Source: JBQTIQ01 sp052387955 (GTDB lineage: Bacteria; Actinomycetota; Acidimicrobiia; Acidimicrobiales; JACDCH01). From it: a stretch of 64,000 nt of DNA. The translations under genes were made by a program, and so were the position numbers. The stretch is taken from positions 11,660 through 75,659 of the forward strand of contig JBQTIQ010000018.1 of the NCBI GenBank assembly GCA_052387955.1, given 5' to 3'. Numbering within the stretch: the stretch's first letter is position 1; each line of letters starts with the position of its first letter. Positions 60,832 through 64,000 of the stretch are shown here, piece by piece. The notes beneath the pieces are model-generated. The model ran no database searches. It worked only from the letters and a program-made list of their open reading frames with translations, and was not told the origin of the DNA.

Positions 60832-61782
60832 ATGGACGGTGACGACGCCGGCGGGAAGGACTGGCGCCGGTCCCCGTGGGTGCGGGCCGCGCAGGTCGTG
60901 TTCGTGGTGGCGGTGGCGGTGGCGTTCGTCAACGTCGTGGTGCGCAACGCCGGCGAACTGGACGACGTCCGCCTGCAGCTGAGGGCCGGCTGGCTCGTGC
61001 TGGCCGCACCCGTCGCGGTGGCGGCGGGACCGTTGCTGCCGCTGGCGTGGCGGCAGGTGGTGCAAGCCACAGGGCACCCGCTGGCACTACGGCGGGCCGT
61101 GCGCATCTGGTACCTGGGCCAGACCGGCCGGTACCTGCCCACCGGCCTGATCGCCTTCGCCTCCCGGGCGGCGCTGGCGGCCCGGGAAGGGGTCCCGGCC
61201 ACGGTCACGGTGGCCACCGCGGCGGTCGAACTGGTCCTGCTCATCACCACCGGCGCCGGCCTGGCGGCGGCGGCGCTGCCGTCGTCGGTCCTGGCGGCAC
61301 CGCTGCGGGCGGTCATCGTCGCCGGCGCGGTCGTGACCCTGGCGGTGGCGCCGCTGCTGCTACGGACGCTCAGCCGGCGGGTGAAGGCACTCGATCCCCA
61401 CGGCGCCGGCGGCTGGCAGACCGCCGGCGTGTACCGGGCCGAGGGCTGGTTCGCGGCCAACAACGTGGCCAAGAGCGCCGCTTTCGTGCTGTTCGCGGCC
61501 GCCCTGTTGCCGGTCGGGCGGGGCGACATCTGGCTCCTGGTCGGCGCCTTCAGCGGTGCCAACGCCCTCGGCCAGGTGGGGATCACCCCCGCCGGCCTCG
61601 GCGTGCGCGAGGGTGCGCTCGCCACCATCCTCAGTGCCCGCTACGGCCTCGGCGACGCCGCTGCGGTGGCGGTGGCGTCCCGGGTCTGGGACACCGTCAT
61701 CGAGGCGGCGTGGCTCGCCCTCGTCCAACTGCGCTCCTTCCGGGCCGGCGCCGGCAACGGCCCAACCCCCTCCATCCCGTAA
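60832..61782 (+). CDS. Flippase-like / lysylphosphatidylglycerol-synthase-type membrane protein
   Basis: A 316-residue protein with seven to eight hydrophobic segments, among them VVFVVAVAVAFVNVVV, GWLVLAAPVAVAAGPLLPLA, AVELVLLITTGAGLAAAALP and AVIVAGAVVTLAVAPLLL. It shows the UPF0104/AglD-like pattern (PF03706), with YLGQTGRYLPTGLIAF in the first part and GVREGALATILSARYGL near the end. Members move or modify lipid-linked molecules. It closes the second glycan cluster and is preceded by a dispersed intergenic repeat. Confidence 0.82.
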   Translation: MDGDDAGGKDWRRSPWVRAAQVVFVVAVAVAFVNVVVRNAGELDDVRLQLRAGWLVLAAPVAVAAGPLLPLAWRQVVQATGHPLALRRAVRIWYLGQTGRYLPTGLIAFASRAALAAREGVPATVTVATAAVELVLLITTGAGLAAAALPSSVLAAPLRAVIVAGAVVTLAVAPLLLRTLSRRVKALDPHGAGGWQTAGVYRAEGWFAANNVAKSAAFVLFAAALLPVGRGDIWLLVGAFSGANALGQVGITPAGLGVREGALATILSARYGLGDAAAVAVASRVWDTVIEAAWLALVQLRSFRAGAGNGPTPSIP

Positions 61783-61969
61783 TAGCCGAGGCCCCCACCG
61801 TCCCGGTCCTGCCCACGATTCCGGGCAGTCCCGGGCGGCGCCCCCACGACCACGGGTCCCGACGCCGGCTCGACTTCCGGCCCTTGACAGATCGAGCCCG
61901 CGCTCGGTGCTGTGGCCCTGGGCTCGACCGGACGGGGCGAGGCTGGCCTTCGGCGGCCGTGAGGAAGGT

Positions 61970-64000
61970 GTGCGGGGTGGAGACCTACTCGGTGCTCGGC
62001 GGCGGAATCGTCGGCGTGGGGCCCTCTTCCTGACTACCGCAGTTGTGTTGGGCGGGCTGGTGGTGCCGGTAGCGAGGCCGCTGATCGGGCGCGCCTCGGC
62101 CGAGCCGGTTCCCGTGTGCAGCGGAGCCGTCTGCTCCGGCTCGCTCGGCGCCAACGCTCAAGCCACCTACACGTACCCGGTGACGGCGGGGAGCTCGCTG
62201 ACGTGGTCGGCGGTCGTCGTCGTCGGTTTAGGGGGCCTGAACGGGAACTTGGCGGTGTACAGAATGGACACCAGCGGTACCTCGATGCCCGGGACCGGAA
62301 ACTGGTTCCTCGACTTCAAGGGGGGGAACCAACTCCTACAGTGGGACTCAAGGCCCCTACGGGGCGACCGGCACGATGACCATCAGGGTCGGGAACTCTT
62401 CGGGCTCGGCGCCGATCACCTATGCCTTCACCGTCTCCGGCATCGGGACCGGGTCGTCGTCCTGCCGGTCCCCGTTGGAATTGGTAGGCGGCGGCAATCC
62501 CGCGTCGCCCCAGTCTCCTCCGAGCGAGTGTGCCGACCCGGTGAACTGCGCCACCGGCAACTTCTACGAGGCGGCCACCGATCTGGCCATCAACGGCCGC
62601 GGGCCGGGTCTGGTCTGGGGCCGGACCTACAACTCGCTCGCCGCCGGTACCGACGGGCCCCTGGGGTTCGGTTGGTCGACGACCTACGGTATGCGCCTGG
62701 TCGCGACCCCCACCGTGGTCACGGTGGTACAGGAGAATGGCTCGACGGTGGTGTTCACCGCCGACGGACCGGGCTGGTCAGCCCCGCCGCGGTTCGCGGC
62801 GACGCTGGTACGAGAACCGGATGGCTCCTGGCGCTTCGTGCGCCGAGGGAGGGACACGTTCCGGTTCGATCCCCAGGGTCGGCTCACCGCAGTTGCCGAC
62901 CTCAACGACAACGAGACCACGCTCTCCTATGGCCCGCTCGGGCTCCTGGACGCCGTATCGGACGAATGGGGACGATCGTTCACGTTCGAATGGCTGGATG
63001 GCCACATCCGCCACCGGCGCCGGAGCAGTTGTCCTCAACGTCACCGCCAACAACCCGGCCGTGGCCGGTGCGTTCACGGTGCGCGGTGCCGGCTCCCCGG
63101 CCCGGCCCGCATTGAACTTCGGGGCCGCCAGCGCGGCCACCACCATCGTGACCGGCCTAGACACCAACGGGCGGGTAACGATCAACAGCACCGCTCGCGC
63201 TGCGGTCAACTTCACCGTCGATGTCCAGGGCTTCTACCACACCTCCACTGGTGACGGCCAGATCTACACGGCCGCCGCCAGCCCCGCCCGCATCGCCGAC
63301 ACCCAGGCCGGTACCGGGACCTGCACCCCCAGCTGTGCCGCCCTGAACACCGCGAACCCGACCCTGAGCGTCACCATCGCCGGCCAGGGCCCCGTACTCG
63401 TCGCGGTGAGCAGTGTCGTGGCCAACATCACCTCCATCCGAGACGGCACTACCGGGACGGTCCCAGCGATCGCCGGCTACCCCGCCGACACCCTCACCTA
63501 TGCGGGCAGCCCCCAGAACTACGCCCGTAGCGCATCGGGAACCCGGACAACGTCAACTGAGACCCTCGAACTCAGCCCCGACGGCAAAGTCACCATCGCC
63601 CGCCTTGCCGGCACCGGTGCTGCCAACATCACCGTCGATATCCTCGGCTGGTCGAACACCACCGGCGCACCCCCCGCCAGCGAGAGCACCGCCTACACCT
63701 ACACCGCAGACGGGCTCCGCAACACCAAGACCACCACGGCAGGGACCACGACCTACCTGTGGGACCGGGCGTCGAGCCTGCCTTTGCTGCTGGCCGAGAC
63801 CACGAACGGCCTGACCACCCGCTACCTCTACGGCCCCGGCGACCTGCCCATCGAACAGGTCAACCCCGACACCAGCGACTGGTACTTCCACCACTACCAG
63901 ATCGGCTCGACCCGGATGCTCACGACCGCCGCCGGCGCCGTCGTCGGAACCACCACCTACGACCCATACGGCACCCCAGCCGCCACGACCGGCGCCCGAT
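61970..64000 (+). pseudogene. RHS-repeat protein gene, frameshifted and runs off the window
   Basis: Three frames join to one protein. From GTG 61970 a signal peptide (RRRNRRRGALFLTTAVVLGG, cleavage ASA-EP) and a beta domain run to ~62348. After a one-base shift, SAPITYAFTVSG continues into a DUF6531-type RHS start (DPVNCATGNFYEAATDLAI, then GLVWGRTYNS). At ~62997 the frame changes again into a beta-rich secreted-protein domain (VVLNVTANNPAVAGAF). It ends in an RHS core (YLYGPGDLPIEQV, YFHHYQIGSTRMLT, TTYDPYGTP). Almost all YD-type repeats that normally separate start and core are missing, so an internal deletion or assembly collapse is likely. The toxin end is beyond the edge. Confidence 0.75.

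Noticed and set aside
61556..61969. Long proline/arginine-rich frame over the flippase gene and into the RHS region
   Set aside because: It is a shadow of the flippase-like gene in another frame; only the part after GTG 61970 has signal-peptide and domain character.

Overview
The window is high-GC, densely coding DNA from an actinomycete. The evidence is strong G/C at third codon positions, frequent GTG/TTG starts with 4-bp ATGA/GTGA gene overlaps, Ku plus a stand-alone LigD-type polymerase, secreted proteins carrying cell-wall-binding type 2 (CWB2) repeats, actinobacterial-style c-di-AMP and PhoP regulatory motifs, and VapBC-type toxin-antitoxin genes. The gene repertoire fits the class Acidimicrobiia best, but that placement is inference. 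No rRNA, tRNA or CRISPR array was recognised.

Layout. 0-3.1 kb: the end of one ABC exporter half, a complete second half, a small zinc-ribbon protein and a siderophore-binding lipoprotein, with a DtxR/IdeR-like box between them (iron uptake). 3.2-6.4 kb: an ECF sigma factor with a membrane-anchored putative anti-sigma partner, then a YibE/F membrane protein. 6.4-11.5 kb: a decayed mobile region with a TrwC/TraI-type relaxase-helicase pseudogene, a complete ISAzo13-like insertion sequence and a LuxR-regulator relic. 11.6-13.7 kb: Ku, LigD polymerase and a small lipoprotein. 13.8-23.2 kb: cobalamin-dependent MetH, a membrane protein, a cobalamin adenosyltransferase, leucyl aminopeptidase, a frameshifted sirtuin, a 59/60-bp tandem-repeat block and a rhodanese-ThiF protein. 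23.3-34.1 kb: a CAP-domain secreted protein and a surface-polysaccharide locus (dTDP-rhamnose synthesis rmlA/C/B/D, three family-2 glycosyltransferases, DUF2304, and a Wzm/Wzt exporter). 34.1-41 kb: an ECF sigma factor with a long unusual C-terminal tail, a large CWB2/S-layer-like protein behind a candidate c-di-AMP riboswitch, and an N-acetylmuramoyl-L-alanine amidase. 41-47.4 kb: a decayed and an intact toxin-antitoxin module, a PIG-L deacetylase, a CNNM/CorC protein, a STAS protein and a PhoPR-like two-component system with a PhoP-box-like site in front of a tiny secreted protein. 47.4-56 kb: a secreted subtilase with CWB2 repeats, a methyltransferase, and a Hen1-Pnkp RNA-repair operon whose pnkp gene carries four frameshifts. 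55.6-61.8 kb: a second glycan cluster (methyltransferase, GT2, GT4, FAD oxidoreductase, flippase-like membrane protein). 62-64 kb: a broken RHS-repeat gene running off the edge.

How they work together. Much of the window builds, exports, decorates or remodels the cell envelope: rhamnose polymer synthesis and export, CWB2 surface proteins, an amidase and a CAP protein sharing the same C-terminal repeat module, and regulators likely to sense the envelope. Several genes show single-base indels (sirtuin, pnkp, RHS, relaxase). Some are genuine decay (the relaxase also has a premature stop codon), but indels in G/C runs could also be assembly errors, so the frameshift calls need read support. The most interesting non-coding signals are the c-di-AMP riboswitch candidate, a palindromic repeat present both between genes and in frame inside the subtilase, the 59/60-bp tandem array and the PhoP-type box.
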